From: Thermothelomyces thermophilus ATCC 42464
Taxonomy: Eukaryota; Ascomycota; Sordariomycetes; Sordariales; Chaetomiaceae
Length of the DNA stretch: 64,000 nt
Direction of reading: 5' to 3'
Assembly: GCF_000226095.1 (NCBI RefSeq)
Contig: NC_016478.1
Location: forward strand, 734,001-798,000
A model generated the notes under the pieces. The model was not told the origin of the DNA, searched no databases, and saw only the letters and a list, made by a program, of their open reading frames with translations. This document shows positions 9,801 through 18,545 of the stretch, in pieces (position 1 is the first letter of the stretch; every line of letters starts with the position of its first letter). The position numbers were made by a program, and so were the translations under genes.

Positions 9801-12384
9801 TCAGGTTGGCAACATGGTGCTGGACAGGCAGCGCAACATGTGGGTCAAGAGAAAGAGTACGGGCGAGCCAAAGGAGAGCTTTTACCAGTCTGAAGCCAGT
9901 GACGACGACCCGTTCGCCGGTATCCCTGACCTGTCTGTCGACGTCACGAAGGAGATGCAGAACCTTCTCTTGACTGGCAAGAGGGAGACGGCGCTTCAAA
10001 ACCGGGTTGCCAGTTCTGCGGAGATCAGCCCGACGCGGCCGCCAAGGGTGGGCTCATTTACAAGGGCGGCCCTCGACGCGGCGGGTGGAATGCCAACCAA
10101 CCAGGCGCCGAATTCCGGCAGCGCGGAAATCCCCGCTGAGAAGGGATCGAGTGTCAACGAAGGCCGGGTGAAGGAGCTGAGGCGACTCACCATCAGCTTC
10201 TCGTCCCCCGTCGCATCCGTGATCCAAGACGCAGGTGTTACCAACGAGATGTTGTCCGAGGATAGCATGCTCAACGCGCAGGCCGAGGCTCCAGCCCCGC
10301 CGGCTAGAGGTCGGAGGCTAGTCTCAGTACAGACGACGATGGGGAGCAGAACGGCCAGGTCCCGAAGCACCTCGCGCGGCCCCGCTCGCCATCTCTCCAT
10401 CAGGGGTAAGTCTCTTATGGCACGGCCGGTGTCGAGGATCGACGAACGAGATGAGGATTCCGCATCGCACCACGACCAACCCCAGGAGGCGGCTTCGGGT
10501 ATGGAACTGAGCGTCCTGGGGGACTATAGCGTGGCCAACCATGACGATGGCGGGCCGCGAGGCAGTCTCAACTTCCTGGTTACGACACCTGCGAGGGCCC
10601 CGAGCTGTCCGGTCTCGGGCGCTGACGCTGCACCCATTATCAGCCAATATGTCGGCACGTTCTCTCTCAGTCCACTCTCGGAGTTCACGGTGCATCGCCC
10701 GGAGGAGACGCTGCCCCTTGAAGCCAGTTACGTGGTTGACAACCACCGCCTTGTCACTGGCGACAAGCCCAAGCATGTCATGTCGATGAGCATACGGGAG
10801 CTTGTGGAAAAGCTCGCTGAGGTCGAGCCCTTTGAGCCGTACTGGGAAGATATGCGGGAACTGGAGCTGCGGGAAAAGGGCCTCAGCGCGCTCCATGCAC
10901 TTGACGAGTATTGCGGGCAGCTCGAGAGTCTCGACGTCTCCAAGAACAAGATCAGGAATCTGGGCGGCATTCCCTCATCCGTGCTCCACCTGCGCATCAC
11001 GCACAATCAGCTGTCCAGCCTCACCGCGTGGAACCACCTGATCAACCTGCAGTATATCGACGTCTCCAACAACTCGCTCACTAGCCTGGCGGTGTTCAAG
11101 AACCTCATTCACCTGCGCAGTCTGCGGGCCGACAACAATCAGATCACGAGTCTGGACGGCATCAAGTTTCATAAGGGCTTGCAAACCCTCCGCGTGAGGG
11201 GAAACCTCATCAAGGAAGTCGACTTCGACGGCAGCACGCTGCACCAGCTCACGGACCTGGACCTGAAGAATAACCAGATCCGCCACGTGGCCAACATTGA
11301 CCAACTACCTTTGCTTAGCTCCCTCGACCTCGATGGCAACCGCCTGACCTCTTTCTCCGTTGACTCGGCCGAGCCGATGACCTCGCTTCGCTACCTCCGC
11401 CTCGACGACAATAACCTCACAACCCTCAACGTCCGTGCCCTCCCTCACCTGCGCCTTCTCCACGCAGACCGCAATGCCCTCGTTCAGATTGCGGGCTTCT
11501 CCCGCGCCCGCCGCATCGACTCCCTCTCGTTGCGCGAACAGCGCGGTGCGGAACCGCTGGACCTGCCACACCTTTTGTCCCGAGCTTACGAAGTCCGCAA
11601 ACTGTACCTCTCGGGCAATCTCCTCCAGTCGTTCTCCCCCAAGGCCGACCTGCTCAACCTGCAACTCCTGGAGCTCGCCAACTGCGGCCTGTCGAGCCTC
11701 CCCCAAGACGTTGGTCTCATGACGCCGAATCTGAGGGTCCTCAACCTGAACATGAACGCCCTCACCGACCTGACGCCGCTGAGGGCCGTCCCGAGGCTGA
11801 AGCGGCTGTTCGCGGCCGGCAACAGGCTTGCTGACCCGGCGGGAGTGGTGGGCACTCTCGGCGGGCTGGCGTGCCTGGCGGTGGTGGACCTGAGAGATAA
11901 CCCGCTCACGCAGGGATTCTATGCACCCGTGCAGGTTGTCGTCCGCAAGAGCGGGTCGGACGACTCCGTGGCAGACGGCGCCGAGGGAGAGCAGCAGTTT
12001 GTGCTCGGGGACCAGGACGCCGAGAGGGACGCGAGGTACTGTGCTCGGCTGGACATGGATACCAGGATGAGGAGGAGGCTGTACGAGACGATGGTGAAAA
12101 AGAAGTGTGCGAGGGTGAAGAAGCTGGACGGGCTCGTGTTGGGAGACGCCGCGGCGACGGGGGAAAGTGATGGAAAGGAAGGTGTCGATGTCGTGTGGGC
12201 TGCAATGGAGGAGAAAGGCCTGGTCAAGACCAGAGGGAGCGGGTCATCGAGCGCCAAGGGCGAGAAGAACGAAGGTGTTCCTGCTGCTGCTGCTGATGCT
12301 GATGCTGCGGCGGGCGAGAAGGAGGCTGCGGGGACCGTGCGGGAGAGGAGCGGGCGGTGGCCGGCCGAGGACAGCTTTGCTTGA
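6847..12384 (+). CDS. cdc11: Cdc11/Nud1-type leucine-rich-repeat scaffold of the septation initiation network
   Basis: This is an intronless 1845-residue frame. The start is backed by an ideal Kozak context (gccgccATGG). About 1300 N-terminal residues are Ser/Pro/Arg-rich and probably disordered. They begin with a tryptophan-containing WLDSLSEDW segment and include an Asn/Ser run at residues 64-95 and a more conserved patch near residues 976-1003 (SHLIPDQVGNMVLDRQRNMW). From about residue 1335 to 1720 there are tandem leucine-rich repeats of the LxxLxLxxNxI type, such as LESLDVSKNKI, LQYIDVSNNSL and LTDLDLKNNQI. This layout is that of S. pombe Cdc11 and S. cerevisiae Nud1, which sit on the outer spindle pole body and recruit the Spg1/Sid2 or Tem1/Dbf2 kinase cascade to trigger septation. 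The C-terminal 120 residues are Lys/Glu/Ala-rich. Orthology is inferred from architecture, and other fungal LRR proteins are less likely. Confidence 0.85.
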   Translation: MGHAWLDSLSEDWVSQPGSADASFAEHEAAPVPAQKLPKPQTPSRIPRLSPHVRKFQSALGNAGNSNASNGNSATKSNSNSNNSNNNNNSSSSNILSERSLNERLAAQSRRTPSKLSQEVSPNTGGRDCPACRSASASTTNSVVRRPFLRKSTGTSQSKGRAGDTPEWKRRLVYGELSYGEQKDLFTSAGAGLESIFKPPHPTPGPSRDGKMDDSCHEHDQEQDFAAPPSPPSHRRNPLTVDTHVDESPQQLPQPQPSRRAGPPVRYRRTEESPDTSKDSELSMQQHESCSCQTSKTDQTALSAEEGPRKVSGRSDIRNEDFSPILLERRQASNGATTFSPADLPPDELRKRLEMLRRNQMLLAGGANDGTIHNHTPSRNETTEDYVRLEGFVNFQRGGRSEEGSFRNRMLSSALNDSSELNPEESLQASTPKQFLSVRVEQCDSSEHRPVDSPDVPRVPDPSPEKRLAPVQPSPGSPLKLFQPYDTFTSQTLLRRLSQVHGEAGDISFSIAVDESRMQGDNPSGLLPPASQNGPDDHSFAHASRFGAGELDGYEFNDEFSHLSHNATCMDGDKENREPAEDSLLPQRQPIFDLPHNSSPSGTPDLVVNRRRKSTNSRPSRRSARASFPAYSDMLSPPGGRRDLSGTEIKRPRTSPSKNPTPKRRRTLHRSDISYGSGDPNSGVDSAQLSHLQMQSVLGRLRQDVRESDEHEMAGHDLHHSLRSRTPTPSQRRSLQAERQPLAQIERSPARSSRHSQPPAALPLGTTVETNRKSSIKTEDFINEANKIMAMIRSKAGLPSGLASVEESDEEKGQPSPELEGSFEESTQEPFSRPPSREGRPPLTRKSTKQEDPVLAEQLKKYEEASDMGDILPSSVRSSHPVRGSDSVTREQATEEWAKEQSQRSGSQVNTVSDPPNIRISRNSDWQEQQSANGPADGIPSQGSAGLNTQSTGLSLPTGSSRVSSKGSEARKTIMPESVSHLIPDQVGNMVLDRQRNMWVKRKSTGEPKESFYQSEASDDDPFAGIPDLSVDVTKEMQNLLLTGKRETALQNRVASSAEISPTRPPRVGSFTRAALDAAGGMPTNQAPNSGSAEIPAEKGSSVNEGRVKELRRLTISFSSPVASVIQDAGVTNEMLSEDSMLNAQAEAPAPPARGRRLVSVQTTMGSRTARSRSTSRGPARHLSIRGKSLMARPVSRIDERDEDSASHHDQPQEAASGMELSVLGDYSVANHDDGGPRGSLNFLVTTPARAPSCPVSGADAAPIISQYVGTFSLSPLSEFTVHRPEETLPLEASYVVDNHRLVTGDKPKHVMSMSIRELVEKLAEVEPFEPYWEDMRELELREKGLSALHALDEYCGQLESLDVSKNKIRNLGGIPSSVLHLRITHNQLSSLTAWNHLINLQYIDVSNNSLTSLAVFKNLIHLRSLRADNNQITSLDGIKFHKGLQTLRVRGNLIKEVDFDGSTLHQLTDLDLKNNQIRHVANIDQLPLLSSLDLDGNRLTSFSVDSAEPMTSLRYLRLDDNNLTTLNVRALPHLRLLHADRNALVQIAGFSRARRIDSLSLREQRGAEPLDLPHLLSRAYEVRKLYLSGNLLQSFSPKADLLNLQLLELANCGLSSLPQDVGLMTPNLRVLNLNMNALTDLTPLRAVPRLKRLFAAGNRLADPAGVVGTLGGLACLAVVDLRDNPLTQGFYAPVQVVVRKSGSDDSVADGAEGEQQFVLGDQDAERDARYCARLDMDTRMRRRLYETMVKKKCARVKKLDGLVLGDAAATGESDGKEGVDVVWAAMEEKGLVKTRGSGSSSAKGEKNEGVPAAAADADAAAGEKEAAGTVRERSGRWPAEDSFA

Positions 12385-13288
12385 ATGCTCTCTGCTGAGT
12401 CGGTCGGTTAGGAAAGTGTGCTGGCAGCAGCGGTGTTACTATTGTTTGACCCCAGGGATTCTGGCTTTTTTTTTTTTTTGTTCGCGGTCTCTTTCTTGAC
12501 TGCTTTGCTTGTCTTTGCTCTAACATGGTTTATCTACGCGAACCGGAGGCATTCAAACAGGACCAGGATGCCCTACCCGAGTGGGGCGCAGGAGCAGGCG
12601 TTAAGGAGTAGAGGTTATGACGGGTATCTTGTACGGCTCTGGGATATGGTATCCGACATGGGGTTTTGCTTGATGTACGTTACTTATCACACAGCACAGG
12701 TCCGGCGTATGGGTATTCGGCATTGTATGCCTGGGGACACGGAGTCGGGGATGAACGGACAGGATAATGAGCTATGATACCATTTCTATTCCAGAATCAT
12801 TCCCAGTTCAGTCATTCGACTGTAGGCCATGTTGTTGCTTTCCATGTTTCTGTTCCAGGCGTTGTTTGGCAAATCAACTACTTGTTTTGACTTTACGATG
12901 AAACCTGGAAGTAGACCGAGACTGCGGCTGTGCCGGGATGGATCCGGCAAAACTCAAGGTGTCTGTCTTCTCATTGATGGGTATCAATTCAGCTCCGATC
13001 CCAGTCTATTCACTGGTAATTTCCCAGAGGCTCCCAAAATGCTGCCCGATGTGAAGCGATGCGACCACTGACAAACTGGTGATACAAAGTAAGGCAGAGA
13101 GAATAATACGCTACCAAAACGCTGACAGTTGCATGATTTTATCATCATCCTCACCCCGGGAACCTCAAACCCTAACCCCCCCCCAATCTCAAACCTCAAC
13201 GCCGACTACATGTTACAAGGAGGAAAAAAGAGAAGAAGAAGAAGAAGAAGAAGATGGAAGAAGAAAAGGTTTTGCCGGATCTAACGGC
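12385..13288. other. Convergent 3' flanks
   Basis: No gene is seen between the stop codons of the Cdc11-like gene and the vWA gene. The stretch holds a 14-T run at 12466-12479 and a GAA/AAG microsatellite at about 13229-13257, and is presumably 3' UTRs plus spacer. Confidence 0.6.
13231..13257. repeat. GAA trinucleotide microsatellite
   Basis: About eight GAA/AAG units lie just downstream of the stop codon of the minus-strand vWA gene. Confidence 0.8.
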
Positions 13289-14314
13289 TCAGGGTGCCAG
13301 ATGGTCACCTCGCCTCCCTTGGCCGTCAAGGGTTCTCCGGTCCAACCTCTTGACGACCGCACCGAGCACCACCTTCAGAATGGCATCTGCGGACAGGGGC
13401 TTGCCGGGAGAGCTCTCCCAGGTGACGGTGTCGACCATGTCCCGGATGCCGCCGCCTTGCTCGGTCAAACCGTCGTCGAGCTCCTTGAGGGCGCGGGTGG
13501 CCTCGGGGTCGTTGCCGACCTGGAAGAACTGGATGCCGACCTGGTGGGGCGGAGCGTCGAGGGCGTCGAGCTTCTTGGCCAGGCTGACGATGACGGCCTC
13601 CGGGTCGTCGGTGGGGGCGCCATCGGTTATGACGATCATGTTGATGGGCTTGACGCCGCACTCGTCCGGGTTCCCGGTGCGGGCGATGGCGTGCTCAAGC
13701 TCGCGCAGGTAGGGCCGAAGGATGGCGTTGATGTGGGTGCCGGTCGGGGTGGCTCCCTGAGGACGCACGCGGCGGAACACGTCCTCGACCTGCTTAGGCG
13801 TGGTGATGTTGCGGAAGCCCTGTGTCCGGTCGTCGCGGTCCGAGGGGGAGGGGTTGCGGGCGTTGAGGAAGTAGACGTCGATGCCGTTGGCATCGTGCGA
13901 GGTGCATACGGGCGCGATGGAAACCAGGACCTCCTTTACCTCGCGCCAGGAGCGGCCGGCCATGGAGCCGCTGTCGTCGATGAGGAAGATGGTGTCGAAG
14001 GAGGAAAGGAAGGCGTACGGGTCCTCGCGAGAGGTGATGCTGGGGTTGGAGCGGGCCGAAGAGAAGGAGGGCGCCGGGGAGGGCTGGCGGGCGGAGGGCG
14101 GATTGCTGACTGCGAGGGTGGGAAATGCCGGTGCCGGGTCAATCGGGGTGTAGGGCGGTGGAGGGGCATTATCCGCGCCCGATACCGTTTTGTTGCCGCT
14201 CGGCCCCGCAAGATGGGCGTCGCCGGAATGCGACAGGACATCCGGATTTAGGCTGGGCGAGCGCGAGCGGTTCCTGTTGGACAGCTTGTCTCTTAAGGAA
14301 CCGAAAAGTGACAT
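13289..14314 (-). CDS. von Willebrand factor A domain protein
   Basis: This is a single-exon frame of 341 residues. The first 100 residues are Ser/Pro/Arg-rich and contain PPPPYTP at residues 51-57, a PPxY-type motif that WW domains bind. A vWA domain follows from about residue 105 to 320. Its metal-ion site looks complete: the DxSxS loop is D113-D-S115-G-S117, the threonine loop is in ATPTGTHI, and the distal aspartate is in VITDGAPTDD. An intact site suggests divalent-cation-dependent ligand binding. There is no signal peptide or membrane segment, so it is probably cytosolic. Fungal vWA proteins of this size are common but mostly unstudied, and the partner is unknown. The opposite strand is also open for 390 codons here, which I read as a GC3 artefact. 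Confidence 0.88.
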   Translation of the reverse strand: MSLFGSLRDKLSNRNRSRSPSLNPDVLSHSGDAHLAGPSGNKTVSGADNAPPPPYTPIDPAPAFPTLAVSNPPSARQPSPAPSFSSARSNPSITSREDPYAFLSSFDTIFLIDDSGSMAGRSWREVKEVLVSIAPVCTSHDANGIDVYFLNARNPSPSDRDDRTQGFRNITTPKQVEDVFRRVRPQGATPTGTHINAILRPYLRELEHAIARTGNPDECGVKPINMIVITDGAPTDDPEAVIVSLAKKLDALDAPPHQVGIQFFQVGNDPEATRALKELDDGLTEQGGGIRDMVDTVTWESSPGKPLSADAILKVVLGAVVKRLDRRTLDGQGRRGDHLAP

Positions 14315-14986
14315 GATGGATGAGTGACGCGCACGTATGCGGCGCGGTGCGATAAGGATTGTGGTTGAGGAAGATTAGGAATCAACTCTCTTGCTGGACC
14401 TCAGCTCGGAGTGGAGGAAGGAGGTAAAATAGTAGTAGAATGTATAAGTGATAGTAACCTGAAGGGTTGGTAACCGGCAAGATAAGGAAGGCAGGTGCCT
14501 AAAGTGCCGTCTCTTGCACACTCAAGTACGGGAGCAAGAGCGAGAAAGGTCGGAAGGCGTGAGGGAGGTCCGGCGCTGCTGTTGAAATAGCTGCCCGATA
14601 TTTTGTGCCCAGCGCAGCAGTTGCGAGCAAGAACAGTCGCAGCTGATTCTAGGTTTTAAAGGGGCGTTTGTTTCACTGGGCTGGTTCAGATTGACACCTA
14701 TGGAAACAGTACTTTGGGATTAAGCAGATTCTTTATTCTCCAATTCCTCTGGTGCTTGAGCTCCTTTGTTGCCCCGAGGCACTACGGGGAGCCATGACAA
14801 CGGAGCAGGCGCCGAACCAACGGCCCGGCTATGATGCCCGAATGGGAGCCTCGGCGGGAGCCTGCTACTGTGCCGCGCCGGGCACAGCCACAGGGCCAAC
14901 CCGAACCAACCACACGAACGGTAGAGATGAGGCTGAGCCAACAAGCTGCCTTGCCTCTCACTTGGCCTGGCTTAGCGTAAGCAATC

Positions 14987-15033
14987 AAAAAAGAAAAAAA
15001 GAAAAAAAGAAAAAAAAGAAAAAAAAAGAAAAA
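14987..15033. repeat. A/G purine microsatellite
   Basis: Runs of 4-8 A are broken by single G residues for about 47 bases. Confidence 0.85.
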
Positions 15034-15061
15034 CCCTTGACCCAAATCTTTGGGTCAGGGG
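15034..15061. repeat. Perfect hairpin next to the purine tract
   Basis: The arms TGACCCAAA and TTTGGGTCA (15038-15046 and 15049-15057) are exact complements around a 2-base TC loop. The stem extends outward by about four more pairs with one T-G wobble. It lies directly after the A/G tract and its function is unknown. Confidence 0.75.
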
Positions 15062-16443
15062 ATCTCGATGGAAAAAACACCCCGTGGCGGCCACGAGGTG
15101 ATCAACCTTGTACGGACGTACTGTTCCTGAAGCCCGGTAGAACACCTTGGCGAAGCCCGGGTCATGTTCTGTGCCATCATGCATACTTCCATGGATCGAC
15201 GTTAGAGGGACACAAGCCAGGGCAATACCTAACGTTAGTGTACCTCTAGACATGACAGCACGAAGTCCCTGCTCTCATGTGCTCTTGTTCTTCTTTTTTG
15301 GCTGTATGGAAAGGGTGGAAATCTGAAATTCGTGTACGCCATATTTGGAAATTGATAGCTGGCCCGAGGGTAAGGGGGCTTTATGTATGTTCGAACGGTT
15401 GACGATCGATCTTGTGTAACAACACGACCTATCCGTACACAGTACACTAGCCTCCCCGTGCCCCCTGGACCCGAATGAGGGAAAACTGAGGCCCCGAATG
15501 AGAGGAGCTGCAGGTTCGTTTCTTGGCAGGGGAGCCGGAGGTTTTGCCGCCCCCGGCCGCTGTCATCTCCACCAGCTCCACCAGCCCCGCTTACCTGCGG
15601 GGCGGAGAGTCCAACAGCGGTACGGATAAATGGCGGGGTTCTTGATTCTGAGTGCGTTTTCCCGTTCTGATCGCAATGACCTCTACCCACAATGGCACCG
15701 TATGGACTGTGTAGATCCTGAATTTTGCGGTAATGAAAGCACCTGTAGTTCATGCGTCGCCCGTACCAGTTGAAGATTTTGGTTGGTTCCATGCCTAACC
15801 ACAAAAGCTAAGAAGAAACTTTAATTGCTCAAGGCCAAGCCTTGCTTTGCACCTGCTACCCCGCCACTCCTACACTTACCGGTGATTGCGCAACACATCC
15901 GCAGGCTGCTATCCGACCGTGTTGCAGCGCCGCGATGATCCTGGTTCCTCCGGCCTAGCCGCGGCGATACGCTGCCCGCCGGAGCTGCATGAAATGAGAC
16001 ACCGAATAGACGGGCACGGCGTCGCGGTGGGACAAGGCCCCGCGGGGCCTGAGGCAGTTCGGAGGGGCAGGGGCTGGCGGGCGGGGACCGGTTGCTAGCA
16101 TTGGGCAGGATCCCGAGAGAGCTTCCTTTTACGTTGTTGGGTCGAGTTGCAGTTGCGGTGAGGCACCCGTTCATCAGCCAACGAACGCCCAAAACCTCGA
16201 GTTGGGCGCGTTCCTTCGGTGTGCAACAGCCGCCGCACGCCGCCCTCCGCCGCCGCCTGCTCCAGCTGCCCGTGCTGGTCACGTTTCCGCACAAGTAGCT
16301 CCTGAAGCTCGTTGTCTTTTGGATAGAAGCCAGGATCTTCCTTTTTTCTGCAATTTTCCCGACAAGCTTGCCCAACACACCAGAACCTCAAATTTCTACA
16401 CACATTTCGCGCCGAGACCCTTCGTGCCTTTTAATTGCCCGCC

Positions 16444-18545
16444 ATGGCTGACGTCCCGGGCTTCGTCCACCGCAAATTCAGCATCAATCGCAACACGGGC
16501 GTTCCTAGGCCCGCCCGCCGCTTCTCCATCGGAGAGCCGGGGCTCAGCGGTACGTGATAGCTCACATGAACTCGCAGATGCCCTCGCCTTCCTCAACACC
16601 GACCATCTCGTGCTAACCACGGCTGGCGAGTTGTAGAGGCGAGCAGTAAGGCTCATCGCCAATTTCGAGCTGCCCACGAAGGGTATGGAAACTACTTGGC
16701 TCCCGCTCATTTCGCCCGTAGAGACTTGGCACTGACGAGAGTGCACAGCCATCTCCCCCATGCCGGCTTGGATGCCACCAGGGCGTCGACGGGCGTCGTC
16801 TGGTGCACCGAGCGAGCAGCCGAATTTGGCTTCTTCGACGAGCCCGAGAAGTGGGCTAACCTGGGCCGTACGCATGCCGTCATGTTTTCAAATGATTCCC
16901 TGGTCGAAAGCTAACCGTCTGAGCAGAGGGCGCCCCGGAGGTACATCCATCCATATATGCCCCCCGATGCCATTACAGATGACGGCGTGACCCAGTCTGA
17001 CACATGCAGGTGGATGACGACATCGAGGGCTGCTTTCCACGGCCCACCCAAATTGACATCAGCGCCGCCAGTCGCGAGTATGGCCCAACTGCGGGCATCA
17101 AGCCGTTGAGGGAGGCCGTCGCCCGCCTGTACAACGAAATGCACCGCAAGGGCAAACCGAGCCAGTACACCTGGGAGAATGTCGCCATTGTGCCCGGCGG
17201 TCGTGCCGGTCTTATCCGTATTGCCGCCGTCCTGAACAACGCTTACGTCGGCTTCTTCATTCCCGACTACACTGGTATGCTGATCGACCATTTTACATAT
17301 GCGCCCACCTGTTGACGAGTGCATCGTCTCGAGAGTTAGAAAGGTAGATCGCTGACTTTGGCCAGCCTATAACGAGATGCTCTCGCTGTTCAAAAACGTC
17401 CGACTTTGTCACCCCCGAGCAGCGGTCTGGCCTATGCTGACCTCGTCCAGTTTGCGGCCATCCCCGTCCCCCTGTCCGAAGAGGACGGCTACCACATCCA
17501 CCCGGAGAAGATCGCCGAGGAGATTGCCCGCGGTACCAGCGTGATCATCACATCGAACCCGAGAAACCCGACTGGCAGGGTTGTCCAGAATCCCGAGCTG
17601 GCCGAGATCCAGGATATCTGCCGCGAGCGCGCCACCCTTGTGAGCGACGAATTCTACTCGGGATACAATTACACAAGCGACTGCGACGGCTCCACCATCA
17701 GCGCTGCTGTACGTAGTCTTTTCCGCGTTGCTCTCCCCTCTCTGCTCAGCCTCCAAGCTCACAACGACGGCAGGAAAATGTCATCGACGTCGACGAAGAC
17801 GATGTGCTGATTATCGACGGCCTGACCAAGCGCTTCCGCTTGCCAGGCTGGCGGGTGGCCTGGATCCTCGGGCCCAAGGAATTCATCAAGGCGTGAGTCT
17901 CTCACTCACCCACTCATTCAACCCCTCCTTCTCTGCCAAATCTGGTTCATCAGACATACGTCGCCACGTGCAGGCTGGCTGACCCCAAACCCCAGCATCG
18001 GCTCCTGCGGCTCCTACCTGGACGGCGGCACCAACGTGCCCTTCCAGGAGGCCGCCATCCCCATGCTCGAGCCGTCGCTCGTGCGCCAGGAGATGGCGGC
18101 GCTGCAGCGCCACTTCCGCGAGAAGCGCGATTACGTCGTCGCCCGCCTGCGCGCCATGGGCTTCGTCATCCGCCACGTGCCCGACTCGACTTTTTACCTG
18201 TGGCTCAACCTCGAGGGCCTACCGGCGCCCATCTCGGACGGTCTCAACTTCTTCCAGGCCTGCCTGGAAGAGAAGGTCATTGTCGTTCCCGGCATCTTCT
18301 TCGACCTCAACCCGGCCAGGCGCCGCGACCTGTTTGATAGCCCCTGCCATCACTTTGTCCGCTTCTCGTATGGCCCGCGGATGGAGGTGCTCAAGATGGG
18401 CTGCGATGGTATCGAGAGGGTTATCAACAAGTGGGTTCCCTTCCCTCCTCGTTCTCCTCCTTCCCCTTCTTGTCTTGGCTGCGCGGACTCCGGTGTGCTG
18501 ACTATCGGGGGATGAAACAGGTTCAAGAACCTGGCTAGCCACTAA
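16444..18545 (+). CDS. PLP-dependent class I/II aminotransferase
   Basis: I read nine exons: 16444-16549, 16637-16867, 16927-16940, 17010-17274, 17366-17397, 17451-17708, 17774-17892, 17996-18430 and 18521-18545. They give 494 residues with no frame break. Introns are 53-103 bases and most show a CTRAC branch site. The fold-type I signature is complete: SREYGPTAGIKPLREA, the NPRNPTG loop (residues 252-258), SDEFYSGYNY, the Schiff-base lysine K321 in DGLTKRFRLPGWR, and the carboxylate-binding arginine R464 in RFSYGP. The enzyme should transfer an amino group, or act on an amino-acid alpha/beta carbon, with pyridoxal phosphate. The substrate cannot be told, and the family includes aspartate/aromatic transaminases and ACC-synthase-like proteins. 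No targeting signal is obvious, so it is probably cytosolic. Exon 3 is only 14 bases. The donor of intron 5 (GTCCGA) is weak, but frame continuity supports it. Confidence 0.88.

Larger units (their letters stand above)
14315..16443. other. Divergent intergenic region with purine microsatellite and hairpin
   Basis: No gene is seen between the start codons of the vWA protein (-) and the aminotransferase (+). The longest frame (15235-15804, minus) looks non-coding. An A-rich A/G microsatellite spans 14987-15033 and is followed at once by a strong inverted repeat at 15034-15061. The final 150 bases before 16444 are pyrimidine-rich, as expected for a fungal leader. Confidence 0.6.

Noticed and set aside
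13079-14251. A 390-codon plus-strand frame opposite the vWA gene
   Set aside because: It lies fully antisense to a gene with an intact MIDAS site, and its translation is Gly/Val/Arg-rich with no motif. Long antisense frames are expected where third positions are GC-rich.
15235-15804. A 189-codon minus-strand frame upstream of the aminotransferase
   Set aside because: Composition is unlike the genes nearby and no domain is visible.
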